DNA of 64,000 bases, from the NCBI GenBank assembly GCA_945861275.1, contig CAMATZ010000013.1:50746-114745 (forward strand), read 5' to 3'. Below, one piece after another: positions 26,625 through 34,645 of this stretch (the first letter of the stretch is position 1; each line of letters opens with the position of its first letter). The translations under genes and the position numbers were made by a program. The notes under the pieces are model-generated. The model was given only the letters and a program-made list of their open reading frames with translations. It searched no databases and had not been told where the DNA came from. Source of the DNA: Bordetella parapertussis (GTDB lineage: Bacteria > Pseudomonadota > Gammaproteobacteria > Burkholderiales > SG8-41).

Positions 26625-26660
26625 ATATCATCTTAGAATAATATCATGTTAAGATGATAT
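26625..26660. promoter_or_regulatory. Operator-like palindrome upstream of the toxin-antitoxin pair
   Basis: The arms ATATCATCTTA and TAAGATGATAT are perfect complements over 11 bp with a 14-bp A+T-rich spacer that contains another ATATCAT half-site. It ends 8 bp upstream of the toxin GTG. Autorepression by the HTH antitoxin is the obvious use. Confidence 0.65.
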
Positions 26661-27270
26661 ATTGCAATTTCTTGTAATGCGATTGGCGTGTAGGTTCGCC
26701 CGAGTAAATGAAGCCCAACAGAATGGTCCAGCGCAAAACATTGGCGATGCTGGAACGTTATCGTTGTGGTGCTGGGTTTCGCAAGCTCAGCCCTGGGTAT
26801 AGGAATTTTCGCGGTAGGGACGACGGTTGCCCGCCGCCACCCGCACAGATCCGTACTGGCAGAATTGCTGCATACGGCTCCTGCTGCAGGTGATAACGCG
26901 AATGCGTTGCGATGGATTGCGTGGCGCGTTCGCGTATGCCTTCGAGTCCCTTCAACGCACTTACCCGGCTCTGTGTCCGGCATGCGGGGTTCCCTCCGGA
27001 TTCGACGTTCCGCATTGGTCCGCGATCTGGTGACCGAAAGGTATTCCGAAGGATATCGTCGCGCTATGGAACCGGGAGGTTTCCAAGGTTCTGCTTTCGG
27101 AAGAAATGACAAAACAGATGCGTGCGGAAGGCCTGGAAACCGCCGGTGGGCCAGGAGAGGCTCTGTCGATGGGATCGCGATGATCTTCAATTTGCCGCCA
27201 CACGCTTGGCCGCGAGATATTGCGGGTGTCCGCCCGGCACGAAGCAGCAGTGGTTCTGCCACGCGATCAC
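26661..27270. other. Decayed intergenic region with repeat and Bug remnants
   Basis: About 610 bases without an intact gene. A degenerate GTAGGTTGGGCT palindrome lies at about 26690-26802 (TGTAGGTTCGCCCGAG to AAGCTCAGCCCTGGG). A C-terminal Bug fragment occupies 26989-27164 and is listed separately. Long open frames on both strands across this stretch have no family features and are taken as chance frames in GC-rich DNA. Confidence 0.6.
26989..27164 (+). pseudogene. C-terminal fragment of a Bug-family substrate-binding protein
   Basis: In one frame the sequence reads VPSGFDVPHWSAIW, then a TGA stop where family members usually have Ala, then PKGIPKDIVALWNREV and LSEEMTKQMRAEGLE. This is the region of Bug proteins that usually reads APKGTPxDIV. 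N-terminal parts are not present upstream, so this is a short, stop-containing relic. Confidence 0.75.
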
Positions 27271-27322
27271 CCCCGCTTACCTTGGGACAGCGTGCTAATA
27301 TTCCCGGCAATAAGGGGGAACC

Positions 27323-27493
27323 ATGCCGACGCTGCAATTCAATGGCAAGACCGCCGTCGAGTGCCGTCACCACACTGTCCCGCATCACACGCTTGAGTTC
27401 GATCAGAAGCTGTCGGTGCTCGGCACGGGAGAAAAGCGCGGCCGCGACGGCAATCTGATCATCATCGAAGGCAATACCGTTTACCTGATATAA
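27323..27493 (+). pseudogene. N-terminal remnant of a site-specific (type III-like) DNA methyltransferase
   Basis: This 56-codon frame begins MPTLQFNGKTAVECRHH and includes LSVLGTGEKRGRDGNLIIIEGN. From memory this closely resembles the extreme N-terminus of Mod-type adenine methyltransferases (MPTLQFxGK..., then GNLIIxGDNLxALKAL and the DPPY motif). The match ends at EGN; the remaining codons (TVYLI) run into the leader of hicB, and no DPPY or FxGxG motif follows. GGGGGAACC precedes the ATG. It is either a relic or a tiny translated leader for hicB, whose start is 15 bp downstream. Confidence 0.6.
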
Positions 27494-27507
27494 CCGAAGG
27501 ATCAATC

Positions 27508-27732
27508 ATGGCCAGTCATAGCTATACCGCGATTCTGGAGAGAGAAGGCGATATGTACGTCGCCTTGTGTCCCGAACTTGACGTCGCGAGCCAGGGCGCA
27601 ACGGTCGAGGAGGCAACCGCCAATCTCAAAGAAGCCGTAGAACTGTTTCTCGAATGCGCCGACCCCGGCGAAGTCAAGCGGCGCCTGCATACCGAAGTAT
27701 TCGTGACGCGCTTCGAAGCCGTGCATGGCTAG
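27508..27732 (+). CDS. hicB: HicB-like antitoxin, second orphan copy
   Basis: This 74-residue HicB-like protein differs at only a few residues from the copy at 22836 (for example VASQGATVEE for GASQGVTVKE) and ends naturally at EAVHG with a TAG that overlaps the hicA start. AAGGATCAATC precedes the ATG. The partner toxin is reduced to its first eight codons. As in copy 1, an antitoxin without its toxin remains. Confidence 0.82.
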   Translation: MASHSYTAILEREGDMYVALCPELDVASQGATVEEATANLKEAVELFLECADPGEVKRRLHTEVFVTRFEAVHG

Positions 27733-27751
27733 CGGTAAGGAAAGATGTTGA
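27725..27751 (+). pseudogene. hicA toxin start, truncated
   Basis: The ATG at 27725 overlaps the hicB stop (ATGGCTAG) and encodes MASGKERC then TGA. The family of HicA proteins paired with this HicB type starts MASGK, and the body of the toxin is absent. The classical HicA His (GSH motif) cannot be found downstream. Confidence 0.5.
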
Positions 27752-27827
27752 TTTTTCGGTTCAGGTTGAATAGATAAAAAATATCAATAAAAACAAATAG
27801 TTACGTACTTCCTATACTTGCAATGCC

Positions 27828-29189
27828 ATGCACGAAACACTGACACTCGCGCGTTTCGTCGCGGAATCAAACTGGAGCGACATTCCGCAGGCGATGCGTC
27901 ACGAGGCGAAGCGCGCGCTTCTCAACTGGATGGGCTGCGCGCTCGGCGGTTGCCGTGACGAGACGGTTGAACGCGCGCTCGCCGCACTCAGCGAATTCTC
28001 CGGGCCGCGCACCGCGTCGCTGATCGGCCGCCGCGAAAAACTCGATGCGCTGCACGCAGCGCTGATCAACGGCATCGCGTCGAACATCCTCGACTACGAC
28101 GACACGCATCTGCGCACGGTGATGCATCCGTCAGTGCCGGTCGCTGCTGCGTTGTGTGCGCTCGCCGAGCATCGGCCGCAGCGTGTGGTCAGCGGCGCGC
28201 AGTTGCTGCAGGCGTTCGTGCTCGGTGTCGAAGTCGGCTGCCGCGCCGGCAACGCGGTGTCGCCCTGGCATTACGCGCACGGCTGGCATATCTCGTCGAC
28301 CTGCGGCGTGTTCGGCGCGGCTGCGGGGGCGGCCAGGCTGCTTGGTCTCAACACGCAGCAGACCGCGTGGGCGTTAGGGCTGGCCGCCACGCAGGCCAGC
28401 GGCCTGCGCGAGATGATGGGTGGTATGGGCAAAAGCTATAACCTCGGTCATGCCGCGCGCGGCGGCCTGCTCGCGGCGCTGCTGGCGGAACGCAACTTCA
28501 CCAGCTCCGAGCGGGGACTCGAAGCGCTCAGGGGTTTCGCGCAGGTACTCGGAAATCAACCCGATCTGAATGAACTCACGCGCGGCCTCGGTGAAACCTG
28601 GGAACTTGCGGCCAATGCGTACAAACCCTATCCCTGCGGGATTGTTCTGCACGCCGCTATCGACGCCTGCCTGCAGTTGCGCGCCGAGTCGGGCTTTGCC
28701 GCGGACGCGGTGGCCAGTGTAGCGGTGCGCATGAATCCGTTGGCGCTCGAAATCACCGGCCGCGAGACGCCGGCCAGCGGACTCGAAGGCAAACTGTCGG
28801 TGGCACATGCGGTAGCGGTGGCGCTGGTGCATGGCGCGGCGGGCGTTGCGCAGTTTACCGACTCTTGCGTGGGTGAGCCTGTCATCGTCGCGCTGCGCAG
28901 CCGCGTTTCGACACAAGCCGACGCTGCCTGCGACAAGGCCGAGGCGCATGTTGAAATCAAGCTCAAGGACGGTCGCCGCCTCGCGCTTCACGTAGCGCAC
29001 GCCACCGGCTCGCTCGAAAAACCGATGAGCGATGCAGCGCTTGAAAACAAATGTCACGAGCTCGCAGCGTTCTCGCGTGCTGGATGTGATGCGCGGCAGG
29101 TGATCGAAACCGCCTGGTCGCTGGACAATCTCAACGATGCGGCCAGGTTCGTGCAAGCCGCCGCGCCTGACCCTGCAATGACGCCGTGA
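27828..29189 (+). CDS. MmgE/PrpD family protein with intact DDxH motif
   Basis: This 453-residue MmgE/PrpD protein has the full family motif LDYDDTH (residues 88-94), the HISSTCGVFGAAAGAARLLGL helix region and the lid strand VEIKLKDGRRLALHVAHATG. It is the closest relative in the window of the interrupted gene whose pieces lie at 34227-34645 and 37937-38134; residues 146-286 and 387-453 correspond to those fragments. A thioesterase gene follows 195 bp later. The upstream A+T-rich stretch (27755-27815) may hold its promoter. Confidence 0.88.
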   Translation: MHETLTLARFVAESNWSDIPQAMRHEAKRALLNWMGCALGGCRDETVERALAALSEFSGPRTASLIGRREKLDALHAALINGIASNILDYDDTHLRTVMHPSVPVAAALCALAEHRPQRVVSGAQLLQAFVLGVEVGCRAGNAVSPWHYAHGWHISSTCGVFGAAAGAARLLGLNTQQTAWALGLAATQASGLREMMGGMGKSYNLGHAARGGLLAALLAERNFTSSERGLEALRGFAQVLGNQPDLNELTRGLGETWELAANAYKPYPCGIVLHAAIDACLQLRAESGFAADAVASVAVRMNPLALEITGRETPASGLEGKLSVAHAVAVALVHGAAGVAQFTDSCVGEPVIVALRSRVSTQADAACDKAEAHVEIKLKDGRRLALHVAHATGSLEKPMSDAALENKCHELAAFSRAGCDARQVIETAWSLDNLNDAARFVQAAAPDPAMTP

Positions 29190-29384
29190 GCTGCGGTTGG
29201 GCGGTCAGCGACTATTCGCTTGGGGTCACATGACCAATGTCCGCTGCTTGGGGTAAACTTGCTGCGCGCTGCCTGGTAGCAGCGTGACGAGATCCCGCTG
29301 TGGCACGGCCTGCTTTTCCGGTCCCGATGTCTTGATGCTGTTGCTGGCAGTTAACGATGGTAATAATTCTATGAGAGAGACTTG

Positions 29385-29780
29385 ATGGATACGCTCAAGC
29401 CCGGCCTTAAAGGCACGGCAGAACTCACGGTCGCGCGCGAACATTGCACCTCGCGCGGCGGACCGTGGGTGTTTATGACACCTGCGATGGTGCAGTTTTG
29501 CGAAATGTCGTGCCACAATTTCGTCGCGCCCAAACTCAACGCGGGCCAGCACACGGTTGGCACGGTGGTCAACATCCGGCATCTTGCACCGACGCCCGAA
29601 GGCATGAAAGTGCGCGCTGAAATCGAGTTGGTCGAGGTTGACCGCCGGCGCCTCAAATTCAAGGTGCAGATATTCGACGAGTTGGAGCTGGTCGGCGAAT
29701 GCGAGCACGAGCGCTTCGTGATCGACATCGATAAGGCCGGCGAGCGGTTACAAAAGAAGATCGAGGCCATGAAGCGTTAG
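29385..29780 (+). CDS. Hotdog-fold thioesterase family protein
   Basis: This 131-residue protein resembles the fluoroacetyl-CoA thioesterase (FlK)-type hotdog group: LKPGLKGTAELTVAREH, MVQFCEMSCHNFVAPKLN, HTVGTVVNIRHLAPTPEG and FEVQIFDE-like strands. It would hydrolyse a short acyl-CoA in the cytoplasm. The ATG at 29385 follows GAGAGAGA; a TTG one codon earlier is in frame. It lies between an MmgE/PrpD gene and a Gfo/Idh/MocA oxidoreductase on the same strand. Confidence 0.82.
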   Translation: MDTLKPGLKGTAELTVAREHCTSRGGPWVFMTPAMVQFCEMSCHNFVAPKLNAGQHTVGTVVNIRHLAPTPEGMKVRAEIELVEVDRRRLKFKVQIFDELELVGECEHERFVIDIDKAGERLQKKIEAMKR

Positions 29781-29832
29781 TGCGTTATAGTTCGTCCCGC
29801 AAAACATTTGACCTGTCTTGGAGGAAGCACTC

Positions 29833-30873
29833 ATGCCCGATACCATACGCATCGGCGTCGTTGGCGCCGGCGCAAATACGCGCAAGTTCCACATCCCCAA
29901 TCTGAAGAAGATCGAGGGCGTCGAGATCGTCTCGGTGGTGAATCGCTCGCGGGCCTCGTCGGAACGCGCGGCGCAGGAATTCGGCATTGCGCGTGTGCAC
30001 GACAACTGGCAGCAGCTGGTAAACGATGCGGGTATCGACGCGGTGGTCATCGGCACCTGGCCCTACCTGCACTGCCCGGTGACGCTGGCGGCACTTGCCG
30101 CCGGAAAGCACGTGCTCACCGAGGCGCGCCTCGCGATGAACGCGGCCGAAGCGCGGCAGATGCTTGCGGCCTCGCGGCTACGGCCCGACCTCGTGACGCA
30201 GGTGGTGCCGGGTCCGGCCACCTTCGCTGCCGACCCGACGGTGATGCAGTTGCTGGCGGACGGCTACATCGGCGAACTGCAGTCGCTCGACTTCCGCTTC
30301 TCGACCGGGTTGCTGAACCGCGATGCGCCGATGCACTGGCGCATGACCCGCAGTTACTCGGGCATGAATATCATGTCGATGGGCATCTGGTATGAGTGCC
30401 TGTCGCGCTGGGTCGGGCCGGCGAAAGCGGTTATGGCGCGGACCCGCACTGCGGTTCCGTACCGCATGGACGCGGAATACGGGGAGCGTCGCGCGGTTGA
30501 AGTGCCCGACCACGTGGAGGTGCTGGCTGATCTTGCGAACGGCGCAATCGCGCGCATGCACTGGAGTTCGGTCGCCGGGTTTATGCCGGGACCGGAGGTG
30601 TGGCTCTACGGCAGCGAGGGGACGCTGCGTTTCGAGGGGCAAGGCGCTGTGCTCTCGGGCGCGCGCCGCGGCGACAAAGCGATGACCGCGATCCCCATTG
30701 CGGCGGACAAGACCTACCGCTGGCGGGTGGAAGAGGAATTCATCAGCGCGATCCGCGGGCACGAGCCGATCCGGCGTACGTCGTTCCTTGACGCCGTGAA
30801 CTACATGGACTTCACGGAAGCGGTCCACATCTCGAGCCGCGAAGGGCGGCGCGTCTACCTGCCTCTGGCCTAG
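29833..30873 (+). CDS. Gfo/Idh/MocA-family oxidoreductase with altered EKP motif
   Basis: This 346-residue protein has a Rossmann N-terminus (IGVVGAGANTRKFHIP, residues 7-22) and a C-terminal alpha/beta substrate domain of the Gfo/Idh/MocA type. At the place of the catalytic EKP motif it reads TEARLAM (Glu-97, Ala-98, Arg-99), so the usual catalytic Lys is missing. Such changes occur in members with different chemistry. GGAGGAAGC before the ATG at 29833 fixes the start. A C-terminal AHISSREGRRVYLPL-like tail is typical. Substrate unknown. Confidence 0.85.
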   Translation: MPDTIRIGVVGAGANTRKFHIPNLKKIEGVEIVSVVNRSRASSERAAQEFGIARVHDNWQQLVNDAGIDAVVIGTWPYLHCPVTLAALAAGKHVLTEARLAMNAAEARQMLAASRLRPDLVTQVVPGPATFAADPTVMQLLADGYIGELQSLDFRFSTGLLNRDAPMHWRMTRSYSGMNIMSMGIWYECLSRWVGPAKAVMARTRTAVPYRMDAEYGERRAVEVPDHVEVLADLANGAIARMHWSSVAGFMPGPEVWLYGSEGTLRFEGQGAVLSGARRGDKAMTAIPIAADKTYRWRVEEEFISAIRGHEPIRRTSFLDAVNYMDFTEAVHISSREGRRVYLPLA

Positions 30874-30900
30874 CGGGGGCCGCCGTGTCTTATGCACGTG

Positions 30901-32160
30901 CTATCGTCGCCGGCCTGCCAGGATCGCGCCGACGGCGAGGCCTTGCACCAGTGCCGCAGCGGCGAAAAGCAGCGGCGCTTCACCGGCAGCGAGAGGTGTC
31001 GCGGGCGGAATAATCTCCCGCATCAGGCCGAAAAATGCTGGCGCAATTGCGTAACCCCCCTGCGCGATGGCCACGATAAGGGCAACCACCCTTGGCACAT
31101 CCGCGTTGACGAATTCCACCTGCGCGATGAGTGGCGGCAGTGAAGTGGCATTGCCGAACCCGAGTCCAAATAAAACCACGCCGGTGAGCAGCAATGGCAC
31201 ACTGGCGCCACCTGCGAGCATGAAAGCCACGGAGCCGGCACATTGCATGAGGTAGCCGCCACAGGCAATCAAACGCCGGTCGGCCCCCAGCGGCATGGTC
31301 CAGCCAAGCAGCGTGCGGCCCGCAATCGCCATCAGCGTCATCAGCCCCATCGCCAGTCCCGCCTGTTGCGCGCCTAGCGCCGGCATCAGCAGCGAGAAAA
31401 GATGTGCGACCAGACCGATCTGCGCGAAAAGGCCCAAAGTCATTGCAGCGGAAAGCGTAATGAACCTGCGGTCGCGCCAAAGCCGCGAGCCGGGCAATGG
31501 CTCTGCTGCCGGCGAGGTTACAGAGACAGCAGGGGCGCCGGATTTATCGCCGTCCGGTTGTTGTCCCATCAGCGCCGGCGTTCGCGAAAACACCAGGTCG
31601 GCCAGTATCCACAACGTAATTACCATGACGACGGCAATCACCGACGCGGCCAGTGGAAAACCCAGCCCTCCGATAGCAGCCACCCACAGCGGTGCGAAGA
31701 TGATTCCACCAACGCTTCCGCCGTTGTAGGCCATGCCCAGTGCGGCCGGGCGGCCACGCACAAACCAGGGTGAAACGATTGCATTTAGCGCTGCGGCACT
31801 CATCGTTCCCCAACCCGCCCCGCTGAGTATCGCTGCGATGAAAAGATGCCACGGCGAGCCCGCCATTGCCCAACCGACAACACCGGCAGCCATCGCGAGT
31901 GCACCGGCTTTGGTCACGGTGGCCACCCCAAAGCGGCGGTGCAATGCCGGCAAGTTCGCCCCGCTGACTGCGCCAATGAGAAAGTGAAGGCTGATGGCGG
32001 TGGAGATCAGGAGCAGTGACCAGCCGCGCGATTCGCGGATAACGCTCAGGAAAATCGGCGGGCCGTAGAAGCCCAGTCCCCAGCCGAATGCACCCAGCAC
32101 GAACGCCGCGTGGACCACCCGCCATCCGTAAAATCCGTCTGTGAACTTCCTGCTCGTCAT
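30901..32160 (-). CDS. Major facilitator superfamily transporter
   Basis: This 419-residue inner-membrane protein has about twelve hydrophobic segments, starting FYGWRVVHAAFVLGAFGWGLGFYG. The layout resembles the oxalate/formate antiporter and monocarboxylate branch. AAAGGAAG before the ATG at 32160 fixes the start; in-frame codons upstream lack a signal. It is convergent with the oxidoreductase gene and divergent from an ArsR-like regulator at 32289, which may control it. The substrate is probably a small organic anion, by inference from family and setting. Confidence 0.88.
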   Translation of the reverse strand: MTSRKFTDGFYGWRVVHAAFVLGAFGWGLGFYGPPIFLSVIRESRGWSLLLISTAISLHFLIGAVSGANLPALHRRFGVATVTKAGALAMAAGVVGWAMAGSPWHLFIAAILSGAGWGTMSAAALNAIVSPWFVRGRPAALGMAYNGGSVGGIIFAPLWVAAIGGLGFPLAASVIAVVMVITLWILADLVFSRTPALMGQQPDGDKSGAPAVSVTSPAAEPLPGSRLWRDRRFITLSAAMTLGLFAQIGLVAHLFSLLMPALGAQQAGLAMGLMTLMAIAGRTLLGWTMPLGADRRLIACGGYLMQCAGSVAFMLAGGASVPLLLTGVVLFGLGFGNATSLPPLIAQVEFVNADVPRVVALIVAIAQGGYAIAPAFFGLMREIIPPATPLAAGEAPLLFAAAALVQGLAVGAILAGRRR

Positions 32161-32288
32161 CCGTTGCTTCCTTTGGTTGCGTGGACAGTGTGGCACTGTG
32201 TAGCAAATTGGGGAAAAGTGTTTCGGTGATGGCCGAAGCATTCGCTCAGCGAACGGCGTAAGCTACTGCCGTCAACATAACCTCAACC

Positions 32289-32999
32289 ATGAAGACAATG
32301 GCAAGCCACGCCAGATTTTCTGAAGTTGCCTCACTTGCCGGCGATCCCGCGCGTGCCGCTATGTTGCACGCGCTGATGGATGGGCGCGCGCTGACGGCAT
32401 CCGAGCTGGCGCATGTCGCTGGCGTCACGCCCCAGACTGCGAGCGGGCACCTCGCGCGAATGGCCGCCGCCGGCCTGGTGCAAGTCGAGAAGCAGGGCCG
32501 GCATCGCTATCACCGGCTCGCGTCGCCGGCGGTCGCGCAGATGATGGAAAGCATCATGCAGGTAGCGTCGCGCTTAGAGGCGTTGCGGCCGCCTCCGGCA
32601 ACTGGCCCGCGAGATGCGGCAATGCGGGCGGCGCGCACTTGTTATGACCATCTCGCCGGCCAGCTCGGTGTCGCGCTTGCGGACGCGTTAGTTGCCGGTG
32701 GTCAGGTGGAGTTGACCGCCGATGCCGGGCTGGTCACTGACGCCGGAATTGCACTATTCCGGCGCATCGGTATTGATGTCGCTGCGCTTGGCGCTGGCCG
32801 CGTCAGGACTACCCGCGTCCTGTGCCGGCCCTGCCTCGACTGGAGCGAACGGCGGCCGCACCTGGCGGGCGCGCTCGGCGCGGCATTGTGCGCACGCAGC
32901 TTCGAACAAAACTGGATCCGCCCAATTGCCGGCACCCGCGCGGTCGCCGTTACAGCCAAGGGATGGCGCATGTTTCGCGACACCATCGGCGTGCGGTAG
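32289..32999 (+). CDS. ArsR-type winged-helix transcriptional regulator
   Basis: This 236-residue protein has an N-terminal ArsR-like HTH (FSEVASLAGDPARAAMLHALMDGRALTASELAHVAGVTPQTASGHL, about 10-55) and a long C-terminal part with Cys in CRPCLDWSERRPHLAGALGAALC, the pattern of helix-turn-helix/ArsR proteins whose second domain may sense a metal or ligand. ATG codons at 32289 and 32298 are both possible. It is divergent from the MFS gene with 128 bp between starts, so regulation of the transporter is likely. Confidence 0.85.
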   Translation: MKTMASHARFSEVASLAGDPARAAMLHALMDGRALTASELAHVAGVTPQTASGHLARMAAAGLVQVEKQGRHRYHRLASPAVAQMMESIMQVASRLEALRPPPATGPRDAAMRAARTCYDHLAGQLGVALADALVAGGQVELTADAGLVTDAGIALFRRIGIDVAALGAGRVRTTRVLCRPCLDWSERRPHLAGALGAALCARSFEQNWIRPIAGTRAVAVTAKGWRMFRDTIGVR

Positions 33000-33093
33000 C
33001 GCCGTTCACAGCCCGTTGCAAAACTGATCTGACGCGGGCCACCTGTCCGGTGCTCACCCGCATCGCCACCGATGCGCAGCCACTACGGCAAGT

Positions 33094-34008
33094 TCAGGCG
33101 GCCACGCGCCCGTTCACCAGCTTATCGAAGGTACTCTCGGGATTGATGAGTCCTCTTTCGACCATGAAATCGTAGGTACGCTGAAATTCAGCCGGCGTAT
33201 AGAGTTCCGGATGGTTGTATCGCAGCCGCGGCAGGTGCAAATCGGAAGGTTCGAGCTTCACGATGTCAGTGGGCACCTCCTGGGTCAGATGATGCAGCCA
33301 TGGCTGAATGTCCTGATTGATTTTGTCGACCGCTTTGATATGGGCGCGGCGCAGGGCGTGAAATATGCCGTCGTCCACGCTAGGGTCGGCGACTTCCAGT
33401 CCGTTGTAGAACGCTTCGCAGATGACCTTGAAGCCGAGTTTTTCGGCGGTGGATATCCACGGCTCCATCACCGCTGCCGCCGCAACACGGCCTTCCATCA
33501 GCGCCTTGAAACGCTGATTCGGAATGCCGATGTGCAGCGTCTTCACCTGATCTTTTTTCATGTAGCCTGTCAGCATGGCGAGCGTGATGTAGTGCGAGCC
33601 GGCATGGAAATTCACCGCCACTTCGACGTTGGCGAGATCCTGCGGCACGTTGTAAGGCGAATCACCGCGAACGATGATCGCCTGAGTGGACACTGCGGCG
33701 CGCTTGGTGATGACCTTGACACCCGCACAGGTGTCCTGCGTGCGGCGCATCTGGCCCCATTCGCAGGCGTGGTAAACAGAGAACTCGCCTTTCTCGATGC
33801 CTTCGTGCCATAGAAACGACTGAATGGCGGTGTGCTGTTTGACCGGTTCACCCGCTGCCGCCAACATCGCTTTGCGCTTCTCCGGCACCACCAGTTCCAC
33901 GTCCACACCTTCTTCTTCAAAATACCCTTCCGCCTTGGCTACGATATCGGGCAGCGAGAACACCGCGTTATTCAATTCAATACGGGTCTGCTTCAGCGTT
34001 TTGGACAT
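33094..34008 (-). CDS. ABC-type substrate-binding protein (nitrate/sulfonate/NMT1-like), no signal peptide
   Basis: This 304-residue protein of the NMT1/THI5-SsuA group has AVFSLPDIVAKAEGYFEEEGVDVELV near its start, YNVPQDLANVEVAVNFHAGSHYITLAML and GRVAAAAVMEPW. The start at 34008 (MSKTLKQ) follows AGGAG. No signal peptide is visible from this start or in the longer frame, which is odd for a transport receptor and may mean an enzyme or sensor use like THI5-type proteins. No ABC permease or ATPase gene is adjacent. Confidence 0.8.
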   Translation of the reverse strand: MSKTLKQTRIELNNAVFSLPDIVAKAEGYFEEEGVDVELVVPEKRKAMLAAAGEPVKQHTAIQSFLWHEGIEKGEFSVYHACEWGQMRRTQDTCAGVKVITKRAAVSTQAIIVRGDSPYNVPQDLANVEVAVNFHAGSHYITLAMLTGYMKKDQVKTLHIGIPNQRFKALMEGRVAAAAVMEPWISTAEKLGFKVICEAFYNGLEVADPSVDDGIFHALRRAHIKAVDKINQDIQPWLHHLTQEVPTDIVKLEPSDLHLPRLRYNHPELYTPAEFQRTYDFMVERGLINPESTFDKLVNGRVAA

Positions 34009-34226
34009 GATGGATATCTCCTGTCGATTAGAACAGTTGGTTCGTGGGCGTGAATCTGAGTAAATCGAAATCGAATCAGGGAACCGTGACGATAACCCTG
34101 GTTTCATTATAGTTCACGGGACAGCGCCTTCCAACACGCTCAAGTCAGCTGCAGTCCAGGCGATTTGATCACGGGCGGCCAACGGCTCACCCGCGAGCAA
34201 GGGTGAGCCTGAAACGCGCGGTCGCC

Positions 34227-34645
34227 ATGGCATTACGCGCACGGCTGGCATATCTCGTCGACCTGCGGCGTGTTCGGCGCGGCTGCGGGGGCGGCCAGGC
34301 TGCTCGGCCTTAACACGCAGCAGACCGCGTGGGCGCTTGGGCTCGCCCCTACCCAGGCCAGCGGCTTGCGCGAGATGATGGGCGGCATGGGTAAAAGCTA
34401 CAACCTCGGCCACGCCGCGCGCGGAGGTCTGCTCGCGGCGGTGCTGGCGGAACGCAATTTCACCAGCTCCGAGCGGAGTCTCGAAGCGCCTGCGGGCTTC
34501 GCGCAGGTACTCGGAAATCAACCCGATCTGGATGAACTCACGCGCGGCCTGGGTGAAACGCGGGAACTTGCCGCCAATGCCTGCAAGCCCTATCCGTGCG
34601 GTATCGTTTTGCACGCTGCTATCGACGCCTGCCTGCAACTGCGTC
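34227..34645 (+). pseudogene. Interrupted MmgE/PrpD gene, middle fragment
   Basis: This stretch is roughly 90% like 28264-28684 of the intact MmgE/PrpD gene by eye and reads in one frame from about SPWHYAH to DACLQLR (residues about 146-286 of the paralogue). The first 145 residues are missing on the left. On the right it stops exactly where the RibD-like gene on the other strand ends. The C-terminal part is found 3.3 kb away at 37937. Confidence 0.88.

Larger units (their letters stand above)
27271..27751 (+). repeat. HicB cassette, copy 2 (longer version)
   Basis: It shares CCCCGCTT...CTTGGGACAGCGTGCTAAT and the whole HicB gene with 22743-23060. It keeps a 56-codon frame (27323-27493) that copy 1 lost, and it carries the first eight codons of hicA after hicB. 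Confidence 0.8.

Noticed and set aside
26633..27505. A 290-codon minus-strand open frame
   Set aside because: It runs antisense through a Bug fragment, a methyltransferase relic and repeats, has odd composition and ends in the HicB leader; taken as a chance frame.
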